35,084 bases of DNA. Origin: Betaproteobacteria bacterium. Lineage in GTDB: Bacteria; Pseudomonadota; Gammaproteobacteria; Burkholderiales; SG8-41. The position numbers and the translations under genes were made by a program. Within the stretch, counting starts at the first letter, position 1, and each line of letters opens with the position of its first letter. The notes beneath the pieces are model-generated. The model was given only the letters and a program-made list of their open reading frames with translations, was not told the origin of the DNA and ran no database searches. The DNA is taken from NCBI GenBank assembly GCA_028291945.1, contig JAQGNH010000242.1, forward strand, positions 1 through 35,084. The letters are read 5' to 3'. Positions 9,025-17,372 of the stretch are shown here, piece after piece.

Positions 9025-9061
9025 GAACCTGTAGCCCTCACACAAGGTTCTAAGGTATAAT
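9025..9061 (+). promoter_or_regulatory. Candidate rpoD promoter -10 with an adjacent inverted repeat
   Basis: TATAAT at 9056-9061 lies 41 bases before the rpoD ATG, in the 218-base gap after dnaG. No consensus -35 accompanies it. An inverted repeat, GAACCT (9025-9030) and AGGTTC (9045-9050), has centres 20 bp apart and covers the place where a -35 would be. It could be an operator or chance. Confidence 0.4.
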
Positions 9062-9102
9062 TGACAGCTTTTTTTAACGTAAACAGTCGCGGGGCACGGG
9101 AC

Positions 9103-11427
9103 ATGGCAAAACTCAGGAAAGCCGCAGCATCGAAAGCAAAGACAGTTGCTCGCAAAAAGGCCGCCGCGAAAAGCGCGGTTGGCGCGAGGGCCGAGAAGCG
9201 GTCCTCAAGCAAGTCACGCCCGGCATCCAAGGCGAAACAACAGAAAGTGAAGTTGAAAGCGCATCGACCCAAACAACCCGCAGCTAAAGCGGCAGCCAAG
9301 GCGAAGCCTAAGGTTGCGCCCAAGCACGCCCCTGCGAAGCCGCTCAACAAGCCGGTCAACAAGAAAGAGCAGCGGCTCGCCAAGTTCAAGGCAGTGGCAA
9401 AGATGGCGCTCGAGAAAGTCCAGGCGGCGCACAAAGCTGAAAAAGTGCACCCCAAGAATGGCGCGGCGGCGCCCGTTGCGGCTGCGCCAAGCAAGAAGGG
9501 CACCCGCGGTCTCACCGCGCGCGAAAAAGCGCTGGTCAAGGAATTCGAGCGGCGCGAATTGTCGCCGGCCGATGCGGAAGCCCGCCGCATACGCCTTAAA
9601 AACCTGATCGTGCTCGGCAAGGAACGCACGTATCTGACGTACGCCGAGATCAACGACCATCTGCCCGACGACATGATGGACGCGGAGCAGATCGAGAATA
9701 TCATCGGCATGATCAACGACATGGGTATCCAGGTGTACGACGAAGCACCGGATGCCGAGACCTTGTTGATGTCCGATGCGACGCCTGCGGTCGCGGACGA
9801 AGTCGCGGTGGAAGAAGCCGAGGCGGCGCTGTCGACGGTCGATTCGGAATTCGGACGCACGACCGACCCGGTACGCATGTACATGCGTGAAATGGGCTCG
9901 GTAGAGCTGCTCACGCGCGAAGGCGAAATAGAAATCGCCAAGCGCATCGAAGACGGCCTGAAGCACATGATCCAGGCGATTTCGGCGTGCCCGACCACGA
10001 TCGCAGAAATTCTCCATCTCGCCGAGAAAATCGAGAAGGACGAGATGCGTGTCGATGAGGTCGTCGACGGTCTTGTCGATCCGAATGCCCAGGAGGGAGA
10101 ACAGGTCATCGAGACCGAAGTCGAAGCTTCGGAAGACGATGAAGACGAGGCGATCGACGGCGCCGAGGAAGAAGACGAAGACGGTGCGGCTGTGCAAAGC
10201 GCCGACATGCTCAAGCTGAAGGAAGAGGCGCTGCAGCGTTTCAACGTGATTCGCAACTTCTACGGCAAGATGATGAAGGCTCTGCAGAAGGAAGGTCCGC
10301 GCAGCAAGCCGTATCTGCAGGCGCGCGATCACATTTCCGATGAGCTCATGAACATCCGCTTCGGTGCGAAGCAGATCGAGTCCTTGTGCGACAGCGTCCG
10401 TAAGCTCGTGGAAGAAGTTCGCCGCTACGAGCGCACGATCATGCAGCTCTGCGTCGAGAAAGCGCAGATGCCGCGTCACCACTTCATCAAGGAATTCCCG
10501 GGCAAGGAAACCAACGTGCGGTGGGTCCGAAACGAGATCGAAGCTTCCAAACCATGGAGCGTCGCGCTCGAGCGCTTCGAGCCGGCGATTTGCGAGCAAC
10601 AGCAGAAGCTGCTCGATCTGCAGGCTCGGGTCGGGATCCCAATCAAGGACCTGAAGGAAATCAATCGTCAGATGACGACGGGTGAGGCGAGAGCTCGCCG
10701 CGCAAAGCGCGAGATGACGGAAGCGAATCTGCGTCTCGTCATCTCGATTGCGAAGAAGTACACGAACCGCGGGCTTCAGTTCCTCGATCTGATCCAGGAA
10801 GGCAACATCGGTTTGATGAAAGCCGTGGACAAGTTCGAGTATCGTCGCGGCTATAAATTCTCGACGTATGCGACGTGGTGGATCCGCCAGGCGATTACGC
10901 GTTCGATCGCTGACCAGGCACGCACGATTCGTATTCCCGTGCACATGATCGAGACCATCAACAAGATGAACCGGATTTCTCGGCAGATCCTCCAGGAAAC
11001 AGGGCAGGAGCCCGACCCTGCGCTGCTCGCGGAGAAAATGGAAATGCCGGAAGAGAAGATTCGCAAGATCCTCAAGATTTCGAAAGAGCCTATTTCCATG
11101 GAAACGCCGATCGGTGACGACGACGATTCGCATCTGGGCGATTTCATCGAGGATCAGTCGACCGTGGCGCCTTCGGATTCGGCAGTGTTCGCGAGCCTGC
11201 GTGGCGTGACGAAAGACGTGCTTGACACGCTCACGCCGCGTGAAGCCAAAGTGCTGCGCATGCGCTTTGGCATTGAAATGAACACCGACCATACCCTGGA
11301 AGAAGTCGGTAAACAGTTCGACGTGACTCGAGAGCGCATACGCCAGATCGAGGCGAAAGCGCTGCGTAAGCTGCGTCACCCGTCGCGGTCAGAGCGTCTC
11401 CGCAGTTTCCTCGACACCGAGGGCTAG
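9103..11427 (+). CDS. rpoD: RNA polymerase primary sigma factor RpoD
   Basis: Housekeeping sigma70 subunit. The 774-residue protein starts with a Lys/Ala/Pro-rich, histone-H1-like extension (about 1-135). Region 1.1 follows (about 160-215), then 1.2 ([21 protein letters not shown]) and a long acidic non-conserved insert containing many Asp/Glu. Regions 2.1-2.4 are clear ([44 protein letters not shown]), then region 3. The region 4.2 helix-turn-helix is at the end ([20 protein letters not shown]). The open frame reaches a TTG 42 bases upstream that overlaps the candidate -10, so the ATG at 9103, giving MAKLRK, is preferred. A terminator follows the stop. Confidence 0.97.
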   Translation: MAKLRKAAASKAKTVARKKAAAKSAVGARAEKRSSSKSRPASKAKQQKVKLKAHRPKQPAAKAAAKAKPKVAPKHAPAKPLNKPVNKKEQRLAKFKAVAKMALEKVQAAHKAEKVHPKNGAAAPVAAAPSKKGTRGLTAREKALVKEFERRELSPADAEARRIRLKNLIVLGKERTYLTYAEINDHLPDDMMDAEQIENIIGMINDMGIQVYDEAPDAETLLMSDATPAVADEVAVEEAEAALSTVDSEFGRTTDPVRMYMREMGSVELLTREGEIEIAKRIEDGLKHMIQAISACPTTIAEILHLAEKIEKDEMRVDEVVDGLVDPNAQEGEQVIETEVEASEDDEDEAIDGAEEEDEDGAAVQSADMLKLKEEALQRFNVIRNFYGKMMKALQKEGPRSKPYLQARDHISDELMNIRFGAKQIESLCDSVRKLVEEVRRYERTIMQLCVEKAQMPRHHFIKEFPGKETNVRWVRNEIEASKPWSVALERFEPAICEQQQKLLDLQARVGIPIKDLKEINRQMTTGEARARRAKREMTEANLRLVISIAKKYTNRGLQFLDLIQEGNIGLMKAVDKFEYRRGYKFSTYATWWIRQAITRSIADQARTIRIPVHMIETINKMNRISRQILQETGQEPDPALLAEKMEMPEEKIRKILKISKEPISMETPIGDDDDSHLGDFIEDQSTVAPSDSAVFASLRGVTKDVLDTLTPREAKVLRMRFGIEMNTDHTLEEVGKQFDVTRERIRQIEAKALRKLRHPSRSERLRSFLDTEG

Positions 11428-11460
11428 AGCGAGTGTCGGAAGCGATCCGACCTTGATCAG

Positions 11461-11501
11461 AACCGCGCGCACAGGTACTTCTGGCGCGCGGTTTTTCTTT
11501 T
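11461..11501 (+). terminator. Rho-independent terminator after rpoD
   Basis: A 10-bp GC-rich stem (AACCGCGCGC at 11461-11470 with GCGCGCGGTT at 11484-11493) has a 13-nt loop and a T-rich tail (about 11492-11501). It closes the rpsU-dnaG-rpoD transcription unit, 33 bases after the rpoD stop. Confidence 0.92.
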
Positions 11502-11512
11502 AGCCAGCCTGT

Positions 11513-13224
11513 ATGCTCCTGCGCCTGCTACGTTCCGCTTTTCAGCCGCGCTCCGCCGCTGAACCACTCGTGCAGCGCGCGCTCGATCTGCGCAGCCAGG
11601 GCCGATTTGCGGATGCCGAAGGCACGCTGCGAGCGGCGGTCAGTGAATATCCGCGCGACGCCGTTGCCGCGACCAATCTTGCTGTAGCGCTGCTCGAGCA
11701 GGACAAAGGCGAGGAAGCGGTGACGCTGCTCGAGCGTGCGATCGCATGCGATCCGAAGTGCGCTGCGGCCCATTTCAATTATGCCAACGTGTTGCGCGCG
11801 TCGGGTCGACTCAGCGAAGCGATCGAGCACTATCGGGCCGCAAAGAGCGTCGATCCCAACTTTACTGCTGCCCCTGAACAACTGATGCATACGCAGCTTG
11901 AAGCGTGCGCGTGGGAGGGTGCGCGAACAATAGCCGACGAGTTGCGCGACAAAGTGTCACGGGGTCCGCCTGCTGCGTGGATGCCCTTCATCTCACCTCT
12001 GACCGCCGTTTATTTGGGTCTGGAGGACGAGCAGTCCAAGCAAGTCGCTGCCTACCATGCGGGACTGGCAGGGTCTTCAAGCCCGAATGGCCGCATGACA
12101 CGCACGCGACGTCGACAGGCGGGTGATCGCATTCGCATCGGTTACTTCTCGCGGGATTTTCGCGATCATCCTATTGGTCACCTGCTGCGCAGCGTCTTCG
12201 GCTTGCACGATCGGACCCGGTTCGATGTGTCTGCGTTTTCATACGGGCCTAATGACGGGAGCGTCTACCGCAGCTCGATAGCCGCAAGCGTCGACCACTT
12301 TGTCGATGTCGCACGGCAGAATGATGAAGAGGCTGCGCGTGCCATCGCAGACGCAGGTATCGATATTCTCATCGATCTAATGGGGCATACCACGGGCAAC
12401 CGTTTAGGCGTTCTGTCGAGACGCCCGGCGCCGGTGCAAGCGCATTACTTAGGGTACGCGGGAACGACAGGCGCATCGTATATCGATTATTTCGTCAGTG
12501 ACGAAATCGTAACCCCCCGACATTCCATAAGTGCTTTCACCGAGGTAGTTGCTTATGTGCCTGACTGTTTCATGGTGAGTGACGGAACGGACGCGGGAAC
12601 GGCAAGTACTGGCACGCGAGCCGAGCAGCATCTTCCCGAAGGTGCTTATGTGTTCTGTAACTTCGCAAATTCCTCGCGCATTACGCGCGAGACCTTTGCG
12701 CTGTGGATGAGCATCCTCAAACGCGTGCCTGAGAGCGTTTTATGGCTTAAGCGTTCGCATGATAGGGTGGTCGCGAACTTACGCCACGAGTCCCAGGTTT
12801 GTGGTGTAGATCCTGCTCGTCTGGTTTTTGCCGAACGCGTGCGGGATAAACCAGCGCACTTGGCGCGGCTCGCACTGGCCGATCTGGGCCTCGATACGAT
12901 TGGATGGCATAACGGTCACACGACTACGGCGGACATGCTGTGGGGTGGCCTTCCCGTGCTGACAGTTCCCGGTAAGACTTTCGCGAGCCGCGTCGCTACA
13001 AGCTTGGTACACGCAGCTGCGATCGACGAAGTCATCGCGAACGATCCCGAGGACTACGTCTTCCGAGCGTCGAGGCTCAGCAATAACAGAGCCGACAGCA
13101 ATGCATTGCGAGACAAGCTGCAGTTGCAGCGCGGATCGGCCCCGTTTTTCGACACGGCCCGCCTGGTGCGTGGCCTCGAGCAGGCCTACGAGGGGATGTT
13201 CGCTGCTAAAATACGAAATTCCGC

Positions 13225-13234
<10 letters not shown>
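11513..13234 (+). CDS. TPR protein with O-GlcNAc transferase-like (GT41) domain
   Basis: Predicted soluble glycosyltransferase of the SPINDLY/OGT family, which glycosylates proteins or other acceptors from a nucleotide sugar. The N-terminal part (about 20-125) holds about three tetratricopeptide repeats (AVAATNLAVALLEQ, AAAHFNYANVLRASGR). From about 200 on, the GT41 catalytic region is recognisable: RIGYFSRDFRDHPIGHLL (position of an active-site His in OGT) and WHNGHTTTADMLWGGLPVLT, the nucleotide-sugar-binding end. Donor and target are unknown. The ATG lies just 12 bases after the rpoD terminator tail with no clear ribosome site, and the stop codon lies inside the downstream tRNA gene. Expression probably depends on read-through or an unseen promoter. 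It looks like an insertion between rpoD and the tRNA. Confidence 0.85.
13207..13212 (+). promoter_or_regulatory. Candidate -10 element of the CAU tRNA gene
   Basis: TAAAAT sits 12 bases before the mature 5' end of the tRNA, at the right distance for a short leader, and lies inside the last codons of the glycosyltransferase gene. No good -35 match is seen. The alternative is that the tRNA is cut from a longer read-through transcript. Confidence 0.4.
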
Positions 13235-13298
<64 letters not shown>

Positions 13299-13335
13299 CT
13301 AACATACACTTTTCTCTGCCGTTCGAGGCGCGCTG

Positions 13336-13551
13336 CTAGTAGGCACCAGGGACGTAACGGTGCGGCGCGTGAGCAGGCTTTTCACTTCCAGCCAGCTGCG
13401 TACGCAGGGTCAGCCTGGTGAGCTGTTCTTGCAGGGCGTCTAACTCCAGGCCGCACATCACGGCGGCTTGCTCAACAGTGGCGTAGCGCGTTTGAACCAT
13501 GCGGATGGCGTATTGCATGTCCGCTTGCAGCCTGTCTTTGGGATCCCACAT
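13336..13551 (-). CDS. Small hypothetical protein
   Basis: A 71-residue product starting MWDPKDRLQADMQYAIRMVQ, with a central segment (TVEQAAVMCGLELDALQEQL) that could form a helix-turn-helix-like helical pair. The family is not recognised. ATG at 13551 is chosen over an upstream TTG at 13614 because GGAG lies 6 bases before it. It is convergent with the tRNA gene and lies just downstream of another possible small minus-strand gene. Confidence 0.55.
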   Translation of the reverse strand: MWDPKDRLQADMQYAIRMVQTRYATVEQAAVMCGLELDALQEQLTRLTLRTQLAGSEKPAHAPHRYVPGAY

Positions 13552-13582
13552 CGCTGTCTCCACGTAAACCTGCTCGAAAAGT

Positions 13583-13807
13583 TCAATAACGCACAAGGCT
13601 TGTCGCACGGGCAAGATACGCAGCCTGAACGTCCGCTACGCGCTCTTTTTCCACGCTTCGAAAGGGCCGCCGATGAGTGGGGCGCGCGGAGGGACGAGTG
13701 GGTTCGAGGGCGTGACGAGCGGTGCTAGCCGTAACACGCGGGGTCGAAGTTGACGACAGTTGCTGTGCTTCGGAACGTTGGTCTTGGTCGTACGTCCGAC
13801 TCATCAT
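13583..13807 (-). CDS. Possible small hypothetical protein
   Basis: A 74-residue frame starting MMSRTYDQDQRSEAQQ, hydrophilic and rich in Thr, Ser, Arg and Pro, with a more ordered end (SVEKERVADVQAAYLARAT). CGGGGG lies just before the ATG pair as a possible ribosome site. The stop is 31 bases before the next minus-strand gene, so the two could form a small operon. No family is recognised, and a chance frame in GC-rich DNA is possible. The 210 bases between this start and 14018 hold no clear gene or promoter. Confidence 0.3.
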   Translation of the reverse strand: MMSRTYDQDQRSEAQQLSSTSTPRVTASTARHALEPTRPSARPTHRRPFRSVEKERVADVQAAYLARATSLVRY

Positions 13808-14017
13808 CGTGACCCCCGAAGCACCTGCACCTGCGAGTTGATACCGGATGATGTTTAGCCGCATCCGTGTCGGAATTGGCGAATAAATCGTAAAAGGCCG
13901 CCTAAACTCTGCATTCTTTGCTGTTTCGCGTCCAGTCGAGGCGCGCGTTTGTGAAGTTATGAGCCACCGGTTGAAGCACATCTTGGCAACATTGAGGGCG
14001 CGGAAGAAACCGCAGGC

Positions 14018-14830
14018 ATGAATATCATTATCGTCGATGACGAGCTCGTCAGCTTGACTGTGCTCAAGCAGCTGGTCGAGAAGCTACCTGATTGCTGCGC
14101 TCAAGGCTTTACCGACGCTTCCGCTGCGCTCGTACATTGCGAACAGAATGACCCCGACCTCGTCCTTGTGGATTACATGATGCCCGATCTCAACGGCATC
14201 GACTTTACGCGTCGCCTTCGAGCAATCGCCGGCAGAGCGGATACGCCTGTGCTCATGGTTACTGCGAGCGGCGACGGAGAAGTGCGCGACAGCGCGCTAC
14301 AAAGCGGCATCAACGATTTTCTCAACAAGCCTTTCGATTTTGTGGAGCTGCAGGCGCGGGCGACGAACATGCTTGCCCTGCGCGCGAGTCAGAAAAAACT
14401 GGCGCAAGTTGGCGGAGGAGCAAACGGCATCACCGCTGGCGCCGCGAGCACGCCCGGGTCGGGCGCCGACAATGTTCTCGATGTGAACATGACGCGAGCG
14501 CGTCTCGCCGCAGACGAGGCGCTGTTGGGTGAGATCGCAAGGATTTTCATGCGAACGGTGCCAGAGCTCCTCTCGTCGATCGAGACATCGCTGTCGGTTA
14601 ACGATCTAAAGCGCGCATTCGGCCACGCGCATTCGCTCAAGGGTGCCGTAGCTGCATTCGAAGCGCCTGAAGTGTTCAACTCGCTTGCACGGGTTGAAGA
14701 GCACGCTAAAAATCACGACGCGGAAGCGGCCAGTGCTGCATTCGCGCTGGCCGAGGCGTTGGTACAGCGATTGGTTCGGGAGCTCGCATTCATCGTGCAG
14801 AGAAACGGACCGGGCGAAGCAGGTGCATGA
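14018..14830 (+). CDS. Response regulator with receiver and Hpt domains
   Basis: A 270-residue cytoplasmic phosphorelay protein. The receiver domain (1-about 120) has the acidic pair Asp7-Asp8, phospho-acceptor Asp52 (VLVDYMMPDLNG), Thr82 and Lys104. A Gly/Ala-rich linker (about 130-155) joins it to a histidine phosphotransfer domain (about 160-265) with His205 in the AHSLKG motif. There is no DNA-binding or enzymatic output domain, so it probably relays phosphate between a hybrid kinase and another regulator. No kinase is encoded nearby. The small gene at 14890 follows in the same direction after 59 bases. Confidence 0.88.
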   Translation: MNIIIVDDELVSLTVLKQLVEKLPDCCAQGFTDASAALVHCEQNDPDLVLVDYMMPDLNGIDFTRRLRAIAGRADTPVLMVTASGDGEVRDSALQSGINDFLNKPFDFVELQARATNMLALRASQKKLAQVGGGANGITAGAASTPGSGADNVLDVNMTRARLAADEALLGEIARIFMRTVPELLSSIETSLSVNDLKRAFGHAHSLKGAVAAFEAPEVFNSLARVEEHAKNHDAEAASAAFALAEALVQRLVRELAFIVQRNGPGEAGA

Positions 14831-14889
14831 CAGGACCGGCCGATAACGGATGCCGGGCGTTACGTCAAACATGGGGATGACATAACTCG

Positions 14890-15144
14890 ATGAAGAAAAT
14901 TAACTCAGAGCAGCTCCGTCGTTCAGTGCAACAAGCCTCGGCTCCGACGAAGGAAAAGCGCAGCGAGTGGAAATTCAGCTCGGGCGACAAGGGCGGATGG
15001 CGCTGGCGCGTTACGCACCCGGACGGTACTGAAGTATCCGCTCACGCCGGCTTCGCAACCCTGAAAGAATGCATAGCGGATGCGACACAGCACGGCTACG
15101 TGGTGTGGATTCCCGAGGCAGAACGCCGCAAGGCGGATTGCTAG
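14890..15144 (+). CDS. Small W/R-rich conserved-looking protein
   Basis: An 84-residue protein starting MKKINSEQLRRSVQQA, with a compact central region GWRWRVTHPDGTEVS followed by a helical-looking FATLKECIADATQHGY. The pattern (W-x-W, a D-G turn, then a helix with an HGY end) recalls short YegP/DUF1508-like folds, but I cannot place it firmly. It follows the receiver-Hpt gene. Its stop shares a CTAG palindrome with the stop of the convergent zinc-ribbon gene, so the two coding regions overlap by 4 bases. Confidence 0.7.
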   Translation: MKKINSEQLRRSVQQASAPTKEKRSEWKFSSGDKGGWRWRVTHPDGTEVSAHAGFATLKECIADATQHGYVVWIPEAERRKADC

Positions 15145-16190
15145 TCACGCTGTTGTAGACGGTCGTTTTTCGCTTCCGTGCGGGCGCTCGTGCGAGCGAG
15201 TTCCGGCGTCGCGCGGTTACGCTCCTTCAGCACAATCGCATAGCTTTGCTTTCCCCATTCACGTGGATCACCCGAGCGGCGTTCGAAGCGCAGCGCGATT
15301 TCACCTGCGCCGGGGAACGAAACCGACACTTTCGGCGGAGCGCCCCAACCGCCCGCAGCGATCAGAAAATCATGCCTCGAAATCAGTTTCCAATCGCGAT
15401 CCTGCCGTTCGAAAATCGCAGCGCCGATCAGCGATTCGCACAGGCGGCAGCCGGTACCCTGCTTCACGACCTCGCCGTTTTTGACTTCGAGCGAGTTGGT
15501 GACGAGGAGTTGCCGAACGTTACCGTCTTCACTAAAGGCCCGGGAGATCAGCGGCCGTAGGAACAGCGCTCTGGCATTCCAGTGCGCGAACTCCCGCTGC
15601 GCGTCGGTGGGCGTCCAGAAGGCGCCATCGAGATTCGGATCGTAGTTGCCGTAAAGGCGTGTGAAAGCCTGCTTCAGCGAGAATTCATCTGCGTTCGCTG
15701 TAGTCCTGCCGAGTGTGCCTGACGCCGTTGCTGCACGCTTGCTTCCCGGCAGCCCGCCAGCATCTGCGGCTCGGCGCGGGTCATCGATCCTGGTCCGCGA
15801 CCAGAAAATAACCGCCGCGAGTAGACAGCCCAGGACGACCACTCCGAGCGGCCATCTGTTGCGCATCATTCGCGCTGCCGCAGTACCTTCTGCTGTGGCA
15901 ATCTGGCGCTTGCCGCTTTCACTGCTTGACGTGCGCGGCCAGAGGCTGGGAGTAGCAGGCGGCACGGCGTCCGCCTCCTTCTGCGATGCTGCCGATAAAC
16001 TACGCCCCGATATGGCGCCCACACCTTGGAGGGCCGCCCCACACTTGATGCAGAATCGCGCGCCCGGACGCCGCGGGAAGCGGCAGGCCTCACAAGGCGT
16101 GGCGGCGGTATTCAGCTGGGAGTTGCCGCATTGGGCGCAGAACTTGTCGCCTGGCGAGAGCGGCCCCCCGCAAGTCAGGCACTGCGTCAT
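15141..16190 (-). CDS. Double zinc-ribbon, single-pass membrane protein of unknown function
   Basis: A 349-residue protein. The N-terminus has two zinc ribbons with eight cysteines: Cys4, Cys7, Cys18 and Cys21, then Cys33, Cys36, Cys47 and Cys50. A Ser/Pro-rich linker leads to one membrane helix (about 113-130, LGVVVLGCLLAAVIF). A roughly 220-residue domain then lies outside the cytoplasm. Its final half (ISRHDFLIAAGGWGAP, GEIALRFERRSGD) looks like a folded beta-rich domain I do not recognise. The start ATG overlaps the stop of the MscS gene as ATGA, so the two are probably translated together. A role in sensing at the membrane is a guess. Confidence 0.75.
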   Translation of the reverse strand: MTQCLTCGGPLSPGDKFCAQCGNSQLNTAATPCEACRFPRRPGARFCIKCGAALQGVGAISGRSLSAASQKEADAVPPATPSLWPRTSSSESGKRQIATAEGTAAARMMRNRWPLGVVVLGCLLAAVIFWSRTRIDDPRRAADAGGLPGSKRAATASGTLGRTTANADEFSLKQAFTRLYGNYDPNLDGAFWTPTDAQREFAHWNARALFLRPLISRAFSEDGNVRQLLVTNSLEVKNGEVVKQGTGCRLCESLIGAAIFERQDRDWKLISRHDFLIAAGGWGAPPKVSVSFPGAGEIALRFERRSGDPREWGKQSYAIVLKERNRATPELARTSARTEAKNDRLQQRD

Positions 16191-17168
16191 GCGGCGCCCA
16201 TCGGTGTGGGTTTTGGTTCTTGAGCACCGTGACGGCGCGATCTCCCACTGTCAGCACGGGTCTCCACGATCTCCCCGGAACTGGGCTCGATCCGTACGGG
16301 CACACTCCCAGACCGGATGTGGATATCGCGTTGCGGGTTCGGGATTTCGATGCCGCGCCGGGTCAGTTCTTCTTCCAGCGCCCACATGAGTTTGGCGTGC
16401 GTCCCTCCCGGCTTGCCGAGGATCTGCGGACCAACCCAGACCAGCAGCTCGAATTCGAGGGTGCTGTCTCCAAATTTGACGAGACGCACATCCACCGGAT
16501 GCCGGTCATCCGTAATGATGCCTTGCACCGTCTCGGCAGCGGCAATGCCGGCTTCCCGCACCGCCACCTTGTCGGATCCGTAGGCGACTCCGAATGGCAC
16601 GCGAATGCGCCGGTTCCTTTCTCCGAACGTCCAATTCGTGACACGGTGGTTGATGAATTCCGAATTCGGCACGAGGACGTCGACGGAGTCGTTGGTGGTC
16701 ACGCGCGTGTAGCGCATGGAGATCTCGGTTACCGTTCCACGGACACCGGACTGCAGATCGACGAAATCACCGATCTTGAGCGTCTTCTCGACCAAAATGA
16801 TGATGCCTGAGATGAAGTTGCTGAAGATGTTCTGAAGACCGAACCCGATGCCAAGACCGATCGCGCCACCGAGAAAGGCGAGACTCGTCAGATCGAATCC
16901 GAGATACGTCAGGCCGACGAGCGTCCCCACGATCCATACTACATAGCGCACGAAGGCGCGTAAACGCGTAAACCGTCGAGCTGATCTCGCGGGAACGGCC
17001 GTGCAGGGCGACGCGCCGAAGGGTGCGCTCAACGATGGATGAGAACCACCATACGAAAACTAGAATTCCCACCAGCCCGGCGACGCTCGCCAGCGTAATA
17101 GGGGTCTTGCCCAACGTGAACCAGGGCGTGTTCATCCAGGCATATACCGTAGTCCAGTCCCAATGCAT
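16187..17168 (-). pseudogene. MscS-family mechanosensitive channel, interrupted by a frameshift
   Basis: The N-terminal part starts at ATG 17168 (MHWDWTTVYAWM), with GGAG 8 bases before it, and reads through a first membrane helix (LVGILVFVWWF) to STVYAFTR. The family pattern then continues in another frame (FVRYVVWIVGTLVGLTYLGFDL) through the MscS pore helix (GLGIGFGLQNIFSNFISG) and the cytoplasmic beta and alpha/beta domains to 16187. The break is at about 16953-16961, and removing one base there rejoins both parts into a chain of about 326 residues. It is either a recent inactivation or a sequencing/assembly error; everything else is intact. The stop overlaps the zinc-ribbon start. Confidence 0.8.
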
Positions 17169-17270
17169 GCGTTATCTCCAAAACTCCGACGGTGCCGCAA
17201 ATAACATGCCCCCACGATGGCGCGCGCTCGAGCGGGGTGAACTTTTGGCCGGCAGAAGCGTCATAAGTCG

Positions 17271-17298
17271 TTGGATTTGCGGGGGACCGCGTTACAAT
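17271..17298 (+). promoter_or_regulatory. Candidate promoter of prfC
   Basis: TTGGAT (17271-17276) and TACAAT (17293-17298) are separated by 16 bp, placing the transcript start near 17305. The elements lie in the divergent gap between the MscS gene and prfC. Confidence 0.65.
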
Positions 17299-17309
17299 CG
17301 ATCCCCTTG

Positions 17310-17341
17310 AAGACCTGCGCAAACTGGGCAGGTCTTTTTTT
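17310..17341 (+). terminator. Intrinsic terminator in the prfC leader (candidate attenuator)
   Basis: A 9-bp perfect stem (AAGACCTGC at 17310-17318 with GCAGGTCTT at 17328-17336) with a 9-nt loop runs into a T-tract to 17341. It lies between the prfC promoter and the prfC ATG (17373), and no plus-strand gene lies before it. On the minus strand no T-run follows, so it acts only on plus-strand transcripts. It is either an attenuator or the end of a very short RNA. Confidence 0.85.
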
Positions 17342-17372
17342 ATCGGTCTTTTTAACACCCTCTAAATAGAGC

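Noticed and set aside
9214-11379. 721-codon open frame antisense to rpoD
   Set aside because: It mirrors the codon pattern of rpoD in GC-rich DNA and shows no family motifs; rpoD on the plus strand is certain.
13583-13981. Longer 132-residue version of the small minus-strand frame
   Set aside because: The first 58 residues have no protein-like character; only the part from 13807 has a possible ribosome site.
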